Shown: in pieces, positions 49,244 to 59,333 of the stretch
Layout: every line of letters starts with the position of its first letter
How positions within the stretch are numbered: position 1 is the stretch's first letter
Assembly (NCBI GenBank): GCA_947063855.1
Contig: CAMSTW010000009.1
Span: 1-64,000 of the forward strand
Direction: 5' to 3'
Source: an uncultured Dorea sp.
GTDB taxonomy: Bacteria; Bacillota; Clostridia; Lachnospirales; Lachnospiraceae
Length of the DNA stretch: 64,000 bases
The notes under the pieces: model-generated
Databases searched by the model: none
What the model saw: only the letters and a program-made list of their open reading frames with translations
Told to the model about the DNA's origin: nothing
Position numbers and translations under genes: made by a program

Positions 49244-50593
49244 TTATCTGTTCTGTTCAAAAAAGGCGTCTATCTTCTGCTTGATCTCCGCAGGCTTCAG
49301 ATACTTGGCCAGATATCCGTCCGGTCTTAAGGACACCAGCGTTCTGACCGTGTCCGGATCCGTCCTTCCGGTCAGGAAGATTACCGGAATCCCTTCAAAA
49401 GTCTTCTCGGAACGTATCATCTCCAGTACCTGCTTGCCGTCGCAGACCGGCATCTCATAATCCAGAAGAACCAGATCCGGCATGTCCAGAATGAGACAGC
49501 GGATTGCCGCCGTTCCCGAAGATGCAAGTGTCACGTCATAATCCTCGGCCAGAAGAAGCTTGATGCCCTCCCGCACGGTTAAAGAATCGTCCACCACAAG
49601 CACCTTAGGTTTTGGCTCTTCCTCTCTCTTCTTGAGATAATTCTCGACCTCCGCCATGGCGTTATCCACATTGATCGGGGTCGCAGAACCCTTCTTAAGC
49701 AGATGCGGCGCAATCGTACAATATGCAAAATATCCCTCGCCAGTATCCAGAAGCAGACTGACCTGCAGCTTCTCTTTCTCGAATACATTATGGAACTGCT
49801 CATATGTAAGAAGGTTCTCTTCCTTCAGTTCGTACCCATCCATCTCGGGCAGGTGCTCCATGATGCGCCCAACGAACTGGCGCGCCGTATATCTTGCAGT
49901 GTTCATCAGCATGGCGTCAAGCTTATTCGTCTTGATCCCCATGGCCTTACCGACCGTGTTGATCAGAAGCCTCTCTTCAAAAACCAGGAACACCTCGCAC
50001 TTCTCTTCCCCCTGATTCGTGCCATAGACCAGACGGTAGTAGATTCCTCTTCCGAACTTCTCGCCGCCGTATGTCTCGCTGATGATGTGTGACTCCAGCC
50101 GGAACAGATCGTACACTAACTGGACGATGACCTGCTTGACAGACTCAAGCTCCTTACCGGGCAGAAGATCCTGCCATCTGCACGCGCTTGCTCCTGTAAT
50201 CGCCCGGTCCTCCGTCATCGTATGTCCCATCAGCCATCCCGCACAGACGCCGAGAAAATGCTCTACCGAATTCTCGCAGTAACCGGTCTGCTCAAGCTCT
50301 CTCTCAAGTGATGGAAGTGTCTTTTCACGGAATTCCCGGTGGAGACGCTTATGTGTATCCAGACCCTCGTAACGGATAGACGCCATGTATTCTTCTTCCT
50401 CGGAAAAATGCTTCATGGCATGGTCTTTGAAGAACTTAATCCCCTCCTGACACGCCCACTGACGCTTATCCTTCTCGCCGCCGAACCGGAACAGCTTGTT
50501 AATAATCTTAAACAGCCGCTGATGCTCCTTATCAATGATATCAACCCCCACATTGTATTCATCTTTCCACATTAATTGAAATTGGTGCTCCAC
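49244..50593 (-). CDS. Bacteriohemerythrin - CheX-like - response-regulator receiver fusion
   Basis: N-term WKDEYNVGVDIIDKEHQRLFKIINKL...HAMKHFSEEEEYM; C-term VLVVDDSLTVREGIKLLL...LVLLDYEMPVCDG...VIFLTGR. Confidence 0.85.
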   Translation of the reverse strand: MEHQFQLMWKDEYNVGVDIIDKEHQRLFKIINKLFRFGGEKDKRQWACQEGIKFFKDHAMKHFSEEEEYMASIRYEGLDTHKRLHREFREKTLPSLERELEQTGYCENSVEHFLGVCAGWLMGHTMTEDRAITGASACRWQDLLPGKELESVKQVIVQLVYDLFRLESHIISETYGGEKFGRGIYYRLVYGTNQGEEKCEVFLVFEERLLINTVGKAMGIKTNKLDAMLMNTARYTARQFVGRIMEHLPEMDGYELKEENLLTYEQFHNVFEKEKLQVSLLLDTGEGYFAYCTIAPHLLKKGSATPINVDNAMAEVENYLKKREEEPKPKVLVVDDSLTVREGIKLLLAEDYDVTLASSGTAAIRCLILDMPDLVLLDYEMPVCDGKQVLEMIRSEKTFEGIPVIFLTGRTDPDTVRTLVSLRPDGYLAKYLKPAEIKQKIDAFFEQNR

Positions 50594-50682
50594 TTGTCAT
50601 CCTCCTCGTTCAAAATCTGATTCCATATGAATCCGTCTTAATTTTGAAATAACAGTCTCAACAAATAAACATTTGTTTGCTA

Positions 50683-50994
50683 TTATAGTTCCTTCCATAC
50701 CTCGGCAATATCCACATCATATGTAATCTCATCCACGATACGCCTGCTGTCTACCTGCCCCACTTCACTGCCCTGTTTATCCATGGACACAAATGCCGCG
50801 AACAGAAGCAGACACAGAAACAGACGGATGCCAAAGGTCCCCGCCGCCGGAAGCTGCTCCTCTCCGCTAATCTGCCGGTACGCCGCGCCGTATCTGGGAT
50901 GGACTGCCGGAACCGTGCGCTTCTCGCCATACATTTCCCGGGTCTGCTCTAACAGCTTACGCCGCCTCTCCTCTGAATTATTCACGTTCATCAC
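50683..50994 (-). CDS. Small single-TM hypothetical protein
   Basis: 103 aa, TM FGIRLFLCLLLFAAFVSM. Confidence 0.55.
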   Translation of the reverse strand: MMNVNNSEERRRKLLEQTREMYGEKRTVPAVHPRYGAAYRQISGEEQLPAAGTFGIRLFLCLLLFAAFVSMDKQGSEVGQVDSRRIVDEITYDVDIAEVWKEL

Positions 50995-51040
50995 CTCTGG
51001 AAAATATATGCGGCAGGTATCCCGGATATACCTATATCCG

Positions 51041-52324
51041 CTACCGGTCTGCCAGTTCCTTGGTGATATCGTCCCACGTAATCCCTTTGAATACCATCAG
51101 TACCATCACATGATACAGGAAATCCGACAGTTCATACTTCACTTCCTCCGGATTCGTGTTCTTTGCGGCAATCACAATCTCCGTGGCCTCTTCGCCTACC
51201 TTCTTTAAGATCTTGTCGATGCCCTTCTCAAACAGATAGTTGGTATAAGAGCCTTCCTTTGGATTCTTCTTCCGGTCAACGATCGTCTCATATACCGTCT
51301 CAAATACCTGCAGGGGATTCGTCTCATCAAAATCATTTCCGGCCAGATGCTGAAAGAAACAGGTCGGATTGCCGGTATGGCATGCCGCTCCCACCTGATC
51401 CACCTTCGCAAGCAGGGTGTCATTGTCACAGTCCATGGTCAGTGATTTGACATACTGAAAGTGCCCGCTGGTCTCGCCTTTTACCCATAGTTCCTGCCTG
51501 CTGCGGCTATAATAGGTCATCTTACCGGTCTTGATGGTATGATAGAAGGCTTCTCTGTTCATATAGGCCAGCATCAGCACCTCCTGGGTCTTGTAATGCT
51601 GCACGATCACAGGGATCAGCCCCTGGTCGTTGGTCTTGAATTCCGAGAATTCAACCTTACTCTCAAAGGACGTCATATGGATCTCCTTCTGCTCACATTC
51701 TTCCTTAAAAGAGACAAAATCCATGTCCGGCTGGCTTACGAACCTGCCGGATAATCCCCTAACGCCGGAAGATTTCAAGATCTTGAAAAGCTCCGGCCGC
51801 TCCATGGTATCCGTGATCACGACACAGGGAATGGACGTGATATTCGCAACCGAATTCAAATCCAGCCTGTGCATGAAAATAATCTCGCTGCAGCATTCGC
51901 GTATCACGTGCTGATGCTTGAACAGGGCGTCAAAATCATTCAAGGAAACAGCCAGCTTCTCTTTTCCAAACCGTTTGGCGGCGTCTTCGATCAGCTTCAC
52001 ACTGTCCTGCTTGGAGAAATTCAGTATGGCGCGCTTCGAGCCTGCATAGAGTATCTTCTTAATGTCTTCCTGACGCTTTACATTACCGCCGGCAACCATT
52101 GGTATGCGTATCACACGGTTCATCCGTTTCATCAGGTCGATCGCTTCTTCGTGTTCATCGGCATAATCTGACAGGTCAAACACAATCAGCTCATCCGCGC
52201 CGTTGTCGCTGTAACGCTTCGCCAGTTCCACCGCGTCCACGTCAATCACCGTACGGTCGTCAAACCAGCTTACCGCTTTTCCCCCTGCGATAAAGATACA
52301 GGGAATCAACCTCTTATAACTCAT
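51041..52324 (-). CDS. hisIE: HisIE (phosphoribosyl-AMP cyclohydrolase / phosphoribosyl-ATP diphosphatase) with N-terminal degenerate HisF/HisA-like domain
   Basis: HisI motif [20 protein letters not shown]...[15 protein letters not shown]; His[15 protein letters not shown]-term [15 protein letters not shown]. Confidence 0.92.
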   Translation of the reverse strand: MSYKRLIPCIFIAGGKAVSWFDDRTVIDVDAVELAKRYSDNGADELIVFDLSDYADEHEEAIDLMKRMNRVIRIPMVAGGNVKRQEDIKKILYAGSKRAILNFSKQDSVKLIEDAAKRFGKEKLAVSLNDFDALFKHQHVIRECCSEIIFMHRLDLNSVANITSIPCVVITDTMERPELFKILKSSGVRGLSGRFVSQPDMDFVSFKEECEQKEIHMTSFESKVEFSEFKTNDQGLIPVIVQHYKTQEVLMLAYMNREAFYHTIKTGKMTYYSRSRQELWVKGETSGHFQYVKSLTMDCDNDTLLAKVDQVGAACHTGNPTCFFQHLAGNDFDETNPLQVFETVYETIVDRKKNPKEGSYTNYLFEKGIDKILKKVGEEATEIVIAAKNTNPEEVKYELSDFLYHVMVLMVFKGITWDDITKELADR

Positions 52325-52341
52325 GATTCATCACATCTCCT

Positions 52342-52929
52342 TTATAAGCTTCCCTTTGTCGTCCAGGCTTCCTTGATCCTGGGTTCCTCCTGTGTTGCCA
52401 TATCCAGTGCTTTTCCAAAACTCTTAAATAATGCTTCTGCCATATGGTGATTGTTCCCGCCGTCCAGAATCTTCAGATGAAGATTCATCATCGCCCCATA
52501 GGATACGGCGTAGAAGAATTCACGTATCATCTCCGTATCCAGCTCTCCGATGCGGCCGGCTGTAAATGAAGCGTCATACCGCAGATAAGGGCGTCCCGAA
52601 AGATCTATGGCACACAGTGCAAGGGTCTCGTCCATGGGAAGGATAACATGTCCATACCGCCGGATTCCGGCTTTATCTCCTGCGGCCCGGCAGATTGCCT
52701 GTCCAAGGACGATCCCGGTATCTTCGATCGTGTGATGGCAGTCCACCGCAAGGTCGCCCTTAACCGTCACATTCAGATCGAACAGCCCGTGCCACGCGAA
52801 CCCATCCAGCATATGGTCGAAGAATCCGATCCCCGTGTTAATCTGTGCCTTGCCGGTTCCGTAAAGATTGAGTGAAACCGATATGTCTGTCTCTTTTGTT
52901 TTCCTGGTAAGCGTGGCTGTTCTCTCCAT
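52342..52929 (-). CDS. hisB: Imidazoleglycerol-phosphate dehydratase
   Basis: GIGFFDHMLDGFAWHGLFDL; DCHHTIEDTGIVLG; NNHHMAEALFKSFG. Confidence 0.97.
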   Translation of the reverse strand: MERTATLTRKTKETDISVSLNLYGTGKAQINTGIGFFDHMLDGFAWHGLFDLNVTVKGDLAVDCHHTIEDTGIVLGQAICRAAGDKAGIRRYGHVILPMDETLALCAIDLSGRPYLRYDASFTAGRIGELDTEMIREFFYAVSYGAMMNLHLKILDGGNNHHMAEALFKSFGKALDMATQEEPRIKEAWTTKGSL

Positions 52930-52956
52930 GCTGTGCGTCTCCTCCTCTGTCGTGAT

Positions 52957-54246
52957 CTATTCAAACCGGACCTTTATCGAATTGGCGTGAGCCGTCAGCC
53001 GCTCTGCCCGGGCAAACTGCTCGATATCCTCATGCACCGCCTCCAGCGCCTCCCTGGAATATGCAATGATGCTGGACTTCTTAACGAAATCATCCACCGA
53101 CAGAGGTGAGAAGAATCTTGCCGTCCCGTTAGTGGGAAGTACATGGTTGGGTCCTGCAAAATAATCTCCCAGCGGTTCGCTGGAATATTCCCCGATAAAG
53201 ATCGCGCCTGCATTGCGGATCTTCATCATCACCTCGTAGGGATTCTTCGTCTGAATCTCCAGATGCTCGGACGCAATCTCATTGGCAATCTCAACCGCCT
53301 CGTCCATGGTATCCGTGATCAGTATATATCCATAGTTATCAAGGGACTTCCGGATAATCTCACTTCTTGATAATTCCTTTATAAAAGCATCCACTTCCCC
53401 GGCTACCTGTCCTGCAAGGGTCTCGCTTGTCGTGACCAGAATCGCGCTTGCCAGCTCGTCATGCTCCGCCTGCGACAGAAGATCTGCCGCCACGAATCTT
53501 GGGTTGGCCGTCTCGTCTGCGATTACGAGAATCTCGCTTGGGCCTGCGACCGCGTCGATGCCGACATGGCCATAGACCGCCTTCTTTGCAAGCGCCACGA
53601 AGATATTTCCCGGCCCCACGATCTTATCTACCCTGGGGATGCTCTTCGTGCCGTACGCCAGAGCCCCTATGGCCTGCGCGCCGCCCGCTTTATAGATGGC
53701 CGATACGCCCGCCTCATTTGCGGCGACCAGAGTATTTGGCGTGATGCATCCGTCTTGTCCCGGCGGCGTGACCATGAGGATCTCCTCGACCCCTGCCACC
53801 TTCGCAGGCACGATATTCATCAATACAGAGGACGGATAGACCGCCTTCCCGCCCGGAACATATACGCCCGCCCTCTTAAGAGGCGTCACCTTCTGGCCAA
53901 GCATGGTCCCGTCCGGCTTACTGTCGAACCAGCTGTACTTAAGCTGCTTCTCATGATAAGTCCTGATGTTGTCAAGGGCCTTCCTGATAATCGTAAGCAG
54001 TCCGGGATCCACGAGCGTATATGCTTCCTCGATCTCTTCCTTCGTAACCCTTACGTTCTCCTCACAGATATCCGCATGGTCGAATTCCTTCGTATATGCG
54101 AAAACAGCCCGATCCCCGTCCTTCTTCACATTCTCAAGAATCTTTGCGACCACGGTCTCGTACTCTTCATACTGCCCGGGGCTTCGCTTCAGCAGATTCT
54201 CAAGAAGATTCTCTCTTGCATTCTGATCCAAATGCTGTATTCTCAT
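52957..54246 (-). CDS. hisD: Histidinol dehydrogenase
   Basis: RAGVYVPGGKAVYPSSVLMNIVPAKVAGV; DAVAGPSEILVIAD; LPTNGTARFFSPLSV. Confidence 0.97.
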   Translation of the reverse strand: MRIQHLDQNARENLLENLLKRSPGQYEEYETVVAKILENVKKDGDRAVFAYTKEFDHADICEENVRVTKEEIEEAYTLVDPGLLTIIRKALDNIRTYHEKQLKYSWFDSKPDGTMLGQKVTPLKRAGVYVPGGKAVYPSSVLMNIVPAKVAGVEEILMVTPPGQDGCITPNTLVAANEAGVSAIYKAGGAQAIGALAYGTKSIPRVDKIVGPGNIFVALAKKAVYGHVGIDAVAGPSEILVIADETANPRFVAADLLSQAEHDELASAILVTTSETLAGQVAGEVDAFIKELSRSEIIRKSLDNYGYILITDTMDEAVEIANEIASEHLEIQTKNPYEVMMKIRNAGAIFIGEYSSEPLGDYFAGPNHVLPTNGTARFFSPLSVDDFVKKSSIIAYSREALEAVHEDIEQFARAERLTAHANSIKVRFE

Positions 54247-54290
54247 CTATATCATCCTTTCTATATTGTAACCGCAATTGCAGGTATCTC

Positions 54291-54926
54291 CTACAGCTGA
54301 CCCTTAAGCTGCGTCACCAGACTCTTGATGCGGCTGCTCTCCATGCGCATGCTGACCGGGTTCACAATCATCCTTGCGGACAGCGGACATACCTCTTCCA
54401 GAATCTCAAGTCCGTTCTCCATAAGGGTCGTTCCGGTCTCGACGATATCCACGATCACTTCCGACAATCCTACGATCGGCGCCAGCTCGATGGAACCATT
54501 AAGCTTGATGATCTCCACCGTCTGATGCTTCGTATTATAGAAATAATCTTTGGTAATATTCGGATACTTGGTAGCGACCCGGATCAGCTCATGATGCCGA
54601 AGCAGCGGCCTGGCTTCGTCATTTCCGCAGACACACATCCTGCACCTGCCATAGCCCAGATCCAGTACCTCGTGGACCTTGCGCCCTTCCTCCAGTATCG
54701 TGTCCCGTCCGACCACGCCGATATCCGCCGCGCCGTACTCTACATAGGTGGGAACGTCCGGCCCTTTCGCCAGGAAGAACCGAAGCTTCATCGGTTCATT
54801 GACAAAGATCAGCTTCCGGGAATCCTTATCCTTCATCTCATTACAGGTAATTCCAATCTTCTCTAATAATTCCAGTGTCTGTTCTGCCAGACGTCCTTTT
54901 CCAAGGGCAAATGTCAGGTATCTCAT
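54291..54926 (-). CDS. hisG: ATP phosphoribosyltransferase, short form
   Basis: LTFALGKGRLAEQTLELLEKIG; AADIGVVGRDTILE; 211 aa, paired with hisZ. Confidence 0.96.
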   Translation of the reverse strand: MRYLTFALGKGRLAEQTLELLEKIGITCNEMKDKDSRKLIFVNEPMKLRFFLAKGPDVPTYVEYGAADIGVVGRDTILEEGRKVHEVLDLGYGRCRMCVCGNDEARPLLRHHELIRVATKYPNITKDYFYNTKHQTVEIIKLNGSIELAPIVGLSEVIVDIVETGTTLMENGLEILEEVCPLSARMIVNPVSMRMESSRIKSLVTQLKGQL

Positions 54927-54937
54927 ATCATGAACTC

Positions 54938-56197
54938 CTATTCTGTGCTTTTACTGCTGGTATTCAGAAACTTCCTCTCACCGGTCAGCAGATTCACCAT
55001 AATGATCTCTCCGCTATTCTGTATATAGATCAGATTGCCTGCATAATATTCTTCTCCATATTTGATGTAGGCATCCAGATCCATCTCCAGATCCTTATGG
55101 ATCAGCTCTGTATTCTTCGCCTTCCTCCGGAAATCTCTTGCCAGAGAGATGGCGTCTCTGCGCCGCTCGTCCTCATATACGATGATGGTATTCTTCCTTG
55201 GATATACGATCCGGACCTTCTGGCGTATCAGCGCGTTCATCAGTTCGTCGACTACGATGGCAAATCCGATGGCCGGAGACTTCTTGCCGAACTTCTCGGT
55301 CAGATGGTCGTATCTTCCGCCCTTTACGATGGCGTCTCCTGTGCCGAAGGTGTAACACCGGAAGATAAGTCCGGAGTAGTACCCATAAGTACCACTCATG
55401 CTGAAGTCAAAAGTAAGAAACTTCTCTACTCCGTAGAGCTTCAAAGTTTCGTAGATTCTCTCAAGTCTCCGGATGGCTCTGACCCCTTTTGAATTGGGCG
55501 CAATGTTCTTGGCCTGCGCAAGGGTCGAAACACCGCCCACAAGATCGTTAAGAGCCGCAAACGCCTCCTTGGAACTTCTCTTTACCTGAATGCTCTCTAA
55601 GAATTCCTCCACACCATAAAAGTTACGGTTGTTGATCAGTTCACGCACCCGCTCCTCTGCCTCTTCATCCAGACAGGCGTCTTCTACAAGGCTCTGGAGG
55701 AAATCTACATTGCCGATACTGAGCTGGAATTCCTTAAGTCCGATGGTCAGCAAAGACTCTATCACAAGGGCAAGCATCTCCGCGTCGGCTTCCACGGAGC
55801 CGTCGCCTATGAACTCCGCCCCCATCTGCGTCGTCTCCCTGAGACGGCCCTGATAATTCGAATGATTGATGAATGTGTTGCCGGTATAGCAAAGTCTTAC
55901 AGGAAGCTTCTCGTCCTTAAGCAGCGTGGCCGATACCCTGGCAATCGACGGCGTGATATCAGGACGCAGCGCAAGAGTATTCCCGTCCTTGTCAAAGAAC
56001 CTGTACAGATCCCTGGACGGGATCGTTCCGATCTCCTTGCGGAATACATCAAAATACTCGAAGGTCGGCGGCTGGATGTCATGGTATCCGTACAGGTGGA
56101 ACACCTTCCTAAGACTCTCCTCCAATGCCAGCTTCTTCCCGCATTCTACATTATATATATCTCTGACTCCTTCCGGCGTATGTAATACTCGTTTCAT
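54938..56197 (-). CDS. hisZ: ATP phosphoribosyltransferase regulatory subunit
   Basis: HisRS-like: HTPEGVRDIYNVECGKKLALEESLRKVF; LALRPDITPSIARV; immediately upstream of hisG. Confidence 0.93.
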   Translation of the reverse strand: MKRVLHTPEGVRDIYNVECGKKLALEESLRKVFHLYGYHDIQPPTFEYFDVFRKEIGTIPSRDLYRFFDKDGNTLALRPDITPSIARVSATLLKDEKLPVRLCYTGNTFINHSNYQGRLRETTQMGAEFIGDGSVEADAEMLALVIESLLTIGLKEFQLSIGNVDFLQSLVEDACLDEEAEERVRELINNRNFYGVEEFLESIQVKRSSKEAFAALNDLVGGVSTLAQAKNIAPNSKGVRAIRRLERIYETLKLYGVEKFLTFDFSMSGTYGYYSGLIFRCYTFGTGDAIVKGGRYDHLTEKFGKKSPAIGFAIVVDELMNALIRQKVRIVYPRKNTIIVYEDERRRDAISLARDFRRKAKNTELIHKDLEMDLDAYIKYGEEYYAGNLIYIQNSGEIIMVNLLTGERKFLNTSSKSTE

Positions 56198-56315
56198 AGT
56201 ACCTCCCTGTAATGTTGTTACTTTAGTATACTACTATGTTAAAACCGTTTCATTATAAGCATTTTCCTATATTTTGTCAAGCTTCTCCGCAATCGGATTC
56301 CCGGACAATTCGGTA

Positions 56316-56909
56316 TCAGGCTTCCTGATGGCTGGATTCTGGTTTATCCCGGATCTCAAGATCGAGATTCATGGCGTCCAGATAGGGGACATAGCATCCC
56401 CGGAAGAATTCCATGAAGAACCGCCCGTCCAGCTCCTCGAAACGGAAACTCTTGCGTCCGCCCTCCTTCGCGCGGTTCCAGAAGCCACGCAGCTCCTCAA
56501 ACCGCATATAATAAAGGATGTTCTTTGCCGTGTAGTAGATCAGCACGAAGGCAATCCCGCCCTGCTTCTCGAAATCGGCCATGAACTGTACCTGATGTTC
56601 GTGGATATTCTGGAGCGGAAATGTCGCCGCCACGCATTCCTTGGCGTCGAAGCAGATGGGAATCCCCTGAACGGCGCCGATATAATCAATGGTGCTGCGC
56701 TGATCGAAATAGGCAAGCGTAATGTGCCGGTGTTCCTTGTCCATCCTGACCGGCGTGATGGGGGTTGGTATCTTCTGGATCAGCGCAAGCCCTTTCTCCA
56801 GATACCACTCATTGGTCCGGTTGACCATCTCTTCTAACGTGGACCCCCTGAGTCCTCTTGAATTCCATGTAGCCACGCCGCCTCCTCCTGTCTCGTCTTG
56901 TCCGTCCAT
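56316..56909 (-). CDS. recU: Holliday junction resolvase RecU-like
   Basis: ATWNSRGLRGSTLEEMVNRTNEWYLEKGLALIQKIPTPITP; RSTIDYIGAVQGIPICFDAKE; start probably nearer 56873. Confidence 0.93.
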   Translation of the reverse strand: MDGQDETGGGGVATWNSRGLRGSTLEEMVNRTNEWYLEKGLALIQKIPTPITPVRMDKEHRHITLAYFDQRSTIDYIGAVQGIPICFDAKECVAATFPLQNIHEHQVQFMADFEKQGGIAFVLIYYTAKNILYYMRFEELRGFWNRAKEGGRKSFRFEELDGRFFMEFFRGCYVPYLDAMNLDLEIRDKPESSHQEA

Positions 56910-57871
56910 CCCATCTCCCGCGCCAGATTATGGAATCCGGCCGGCACATCCGCGGTAAAGGTCTTCCCGGACAGTTCTTCAAAGGGCGCGTCCATCTGCG
57001 GAAATGTAATCTGCCATGCATGAAGCAGCTGTGCCGTGATCTGAAACCGCTTCTTATACACATCATTCAGACTGCGGACACCGTACTTGTAATCGCCTAA
57101 CAGAGGGTGTCCCACAGATGCAAGATGCGCCCGGATCTGATGTGTCTTTCCGGTGATCAGATGTACCTTGAGAAGGGTCAGGCCATCCTTATACGCCAGT
57201 GGAAAATACTCGGTCTCAATGGGAGTATCCCCCTTCTGTGTGACCCTGACCCTGTTGGTCTTTGCATCCTTCGTAAGGAATCCCCTGATATGTGCAGGCC
57301 CGGTAATCTCTCCTGTCACAACACACAGATAGTACTTGCGCAGGGTCCGCTCCCTGAGAAGCCGCGCCATCGTCTGCAGGCCGTCAAGCGTTACTCCCGC
57401 TATGATCAGCCCGCTGGTGTTACGGTCCAGCCGGTTGCAGATGGACGGCCGGAAGGTCTGAAGGTCCGCCTGGGACAGCTTCCCCGATTCCAGAAGATAC
57501 ATGATCACATACTCTGCTACAGACACATCCTCTTTCTGAGCCTTCTGGGAGAGCATCCCCGCCGGTTTATTCAGCAGGAGGATCTGCGGGTCTTCGTAGA
57601 CAATCTCAATCGTCTCCGGCAGATCCGGTATCTTTTGTATCACCGGTTTCCCGGATGCGAACTTCCGTATCGTATCCTCTGCCAGATACAGCCGTACGAC
57701 GTCGCCCTGTACAAGCTTCTCATTTCCGAAGGCCTTCTTGCCGTTCAGTACAATATTCTTCTTACGCAGCATCTTATAGATAAAGCTTTTCGGCGCCTCA
57801 CAAAGATATTTTCCCAGAAGCTTATCGAAACGCTGCCCTGCTTCATTCCTGTTAATTATAATCTCTTTCAT
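56834..57871 (-). CDS. RluA-family pseudouridine synthase
   Basis: ICNRLDRNTSGLIIAGV; ITGKTHQIRAHLASVGHPLLGDYKYG. Confidence 0.95.
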   Translation of the reverse strand: MKEIIINRNEAGQRFDKLLGKYLCEAPKSFIYKMLRKKNIVLNGKKAFGNEKLVQGDVVRLYLAEDTIRKFASGKPVIQKIPDLPETIEIVYEDPQILLLNKPAGMLSQKAQKEDVSVAEYVIMYLLESGKLSQADLQTFRPSICNRLDRNTSGLIIAGVTLDGLQTMARLLRERTLRKYYLCVVTGEITGPAHIRGFLTKDAKTNRVRVTQKGDTPIETEYFPLAYKDGLTLLKVHLITGKTHQIRAHLASVGHPLLGDYKYGVRSLNDVYKKRFQITAQLLHAWQITFPQMDAPFEELSGKTFTADVPAGFHNLAREMGWTDKTRQEEAAWLHGIQEDSGGPR

Positions 57872-57945
57872 AGACTGCCTGGTTCTACTTTTGATTCGGT
57901 TGCATTCCTTCTCTGACTGTAAATGCTTCTATATCTATAGCGTCT

Positions 57946-58521
57946 TCACATGGACAGATGGAATATAATGTTACGGATATTCTGTTCTCTTTTTAAATCC
58001 TCCGGCTGTTCTACCGACGCGATGCTGTTCATTCCCTCAACCCGCGAGAGGAACTTGGCATAATTGTGGAAGATCTTCACGGTCATCTTCTCGTACCGGT
58101 TATCCTCAAGCGCCTTCTTGATGCTTTGGGCCGCAATGGTCTCATCCGTCTTCGGGCTGCTGGTGTAGCCGCAGACAACATTGCCGGATATCACGATGGC
58201 GTCCACCGGCATGATCTTCTGCGCGCCGGAGAGCGCCAGATCGTAGACCCGCAAGATCAGAGGCGCCCGCGCCTCTATCTCCAGATACTTCTCATCGTCT
58301 ATCCCTCTGTGGGGATACAGTACGATGAATTCCACCAGCATCTTTGCCGCCGGAAGACAGCCCACGGCCGCAATGACCGTAAACAGATTGTTCTTTGATT
58401 TCGTCTGTACATAGCCCAGGATAAATACGGCCGTCACAACTGCAAATTCTGCAATCGCCCATATCAGGTATCTCCGCTTCTGTCCCTTTATATAGCCGGG
58501 CTGTCCCTTCTCAATCTTCAT
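57946..58521 (-). CDS. Conserved hypothetical two-TM protein
   Basis: MKIEKGQPGYIKGQKRRYLIWAIAEFAVVTAVFILGYV; start refined from 58623. Confidence 0.65.
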   Translation of the reverse strand: MKIEKGQPGYIKGQKRRYLIWAIAEFAVVTAVFILGYVQTKSKNNLFTVIAAVGCLPAAKMLVEFIVLYPHRGIDDEKYLEIEARAPLILRVYDLALSGAQKIMPVDAIVISGNVVCGYTSSPKTDETIAAQSIKKALEDNRYEKMTVKIFHNYAKFLSRVEGMNSIASVEQPEDLKREQNIRNIIFHLSM

Positions 58522-58550
58522 GATATGATACTCCCTTGTGATTTCATAGA

Positions 58551-59324
58551 TTATTCGATATGATTCGTCTTCTTCAAAATCCGTGTCGTCAGTGAATAAG
58601 GGATGAGCTTTGACGCCGCCCATAATCCCTTCATCATCGGGCCATAGACGGATACGCCTTTCCCGGCCGCCGAATCCTTAAGTGCCTTACGCACCACCCT
58701 GCTTACATCTGCCTTTGCCGCCTTCTTGAAGGAACCAGGAAGCGTACCGGAACGCTGGAAGAACTCGGTATCCACGGGTCCCGGACACACGGCGGTCACG
58801 ATAATCCCCTGCGTCATGAGTTCCCGGCGCAGCGCCTGGGACAGACTGTAGACGTAGGATTTGGAGGCCGCGTACACGGCAAAACCGGGCTGGGGGGCAA
58901 ATGCGGCCGCCGAAGCCACATTGACCAGACGGCTTCCTCTGGACATATAGGGCAGGCAGATCTGGGTAAGCTTTGTCAATGCCTGGCAGTTCAGACTGAC
59001 CATGCCAAGCTGTTCCTTCGCATCAATCGTCCCAAAGCGACCTGCTTTGCCGTATCCCGCGCTGTTGACCAGCATGCGGATATCGGCCCGTCGCCGGTAC
59101 AGCTCCTTCTCGATGCGCTCAAAGATATAATCCCTGTTAAGGTCGCCGTCAAAGATCCGGACCGGAAGCCCAAGACGATCTTCCAGCTCCCTTAAGCGTT
59201 CCGTCCGTCTTGCCACTACCCACAACTCATCTAAATTCTTGTAAAGCTTCGGTATCTGGAAGGCAAATTCCCTTCCAATACCGGAGGATGCACCTGTTAC
59301 TACTGCTATTCTCATTGGAATCAT
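58551..59324 (-). CDS. Short-chain dehydrogenase/reductase
   Basis: IAVVTGASSGIGREFAFQ; FAVYAASKSYVYSLSQAL; YxxxK. Confidence 0.94.
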   Translation of the reverse strand: MIPMRIAVVTGASSGIGREFAFQIPKLYKNLDELWVVARRTERLRELEDRLGLPVRIFDGDLNRDYIFERIEKELYRRRADIRMLVNSAGYGKAGRFGTIDAKEQLGMVSLNCQALTKLTQICLPYMSRGSRLVNVASAAAFAPQPGFAVYAASKSYVYSLSQALRRELMTQGIIVTAVCPGPVDTEFFQRSGTLPGSFKKAAKADVSRVVRKALKDSAAGKGVSVYGPMMKGLWAASKLIPYSLTTRILKKTNHIE

Positions 59325-59333
59325 CTCCTGACT

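Noticed and set aside
53461-54866. Long plus-strand ORFs over hisD/hisG
   Set aside because: Antisense frames of strongly supported his genes.
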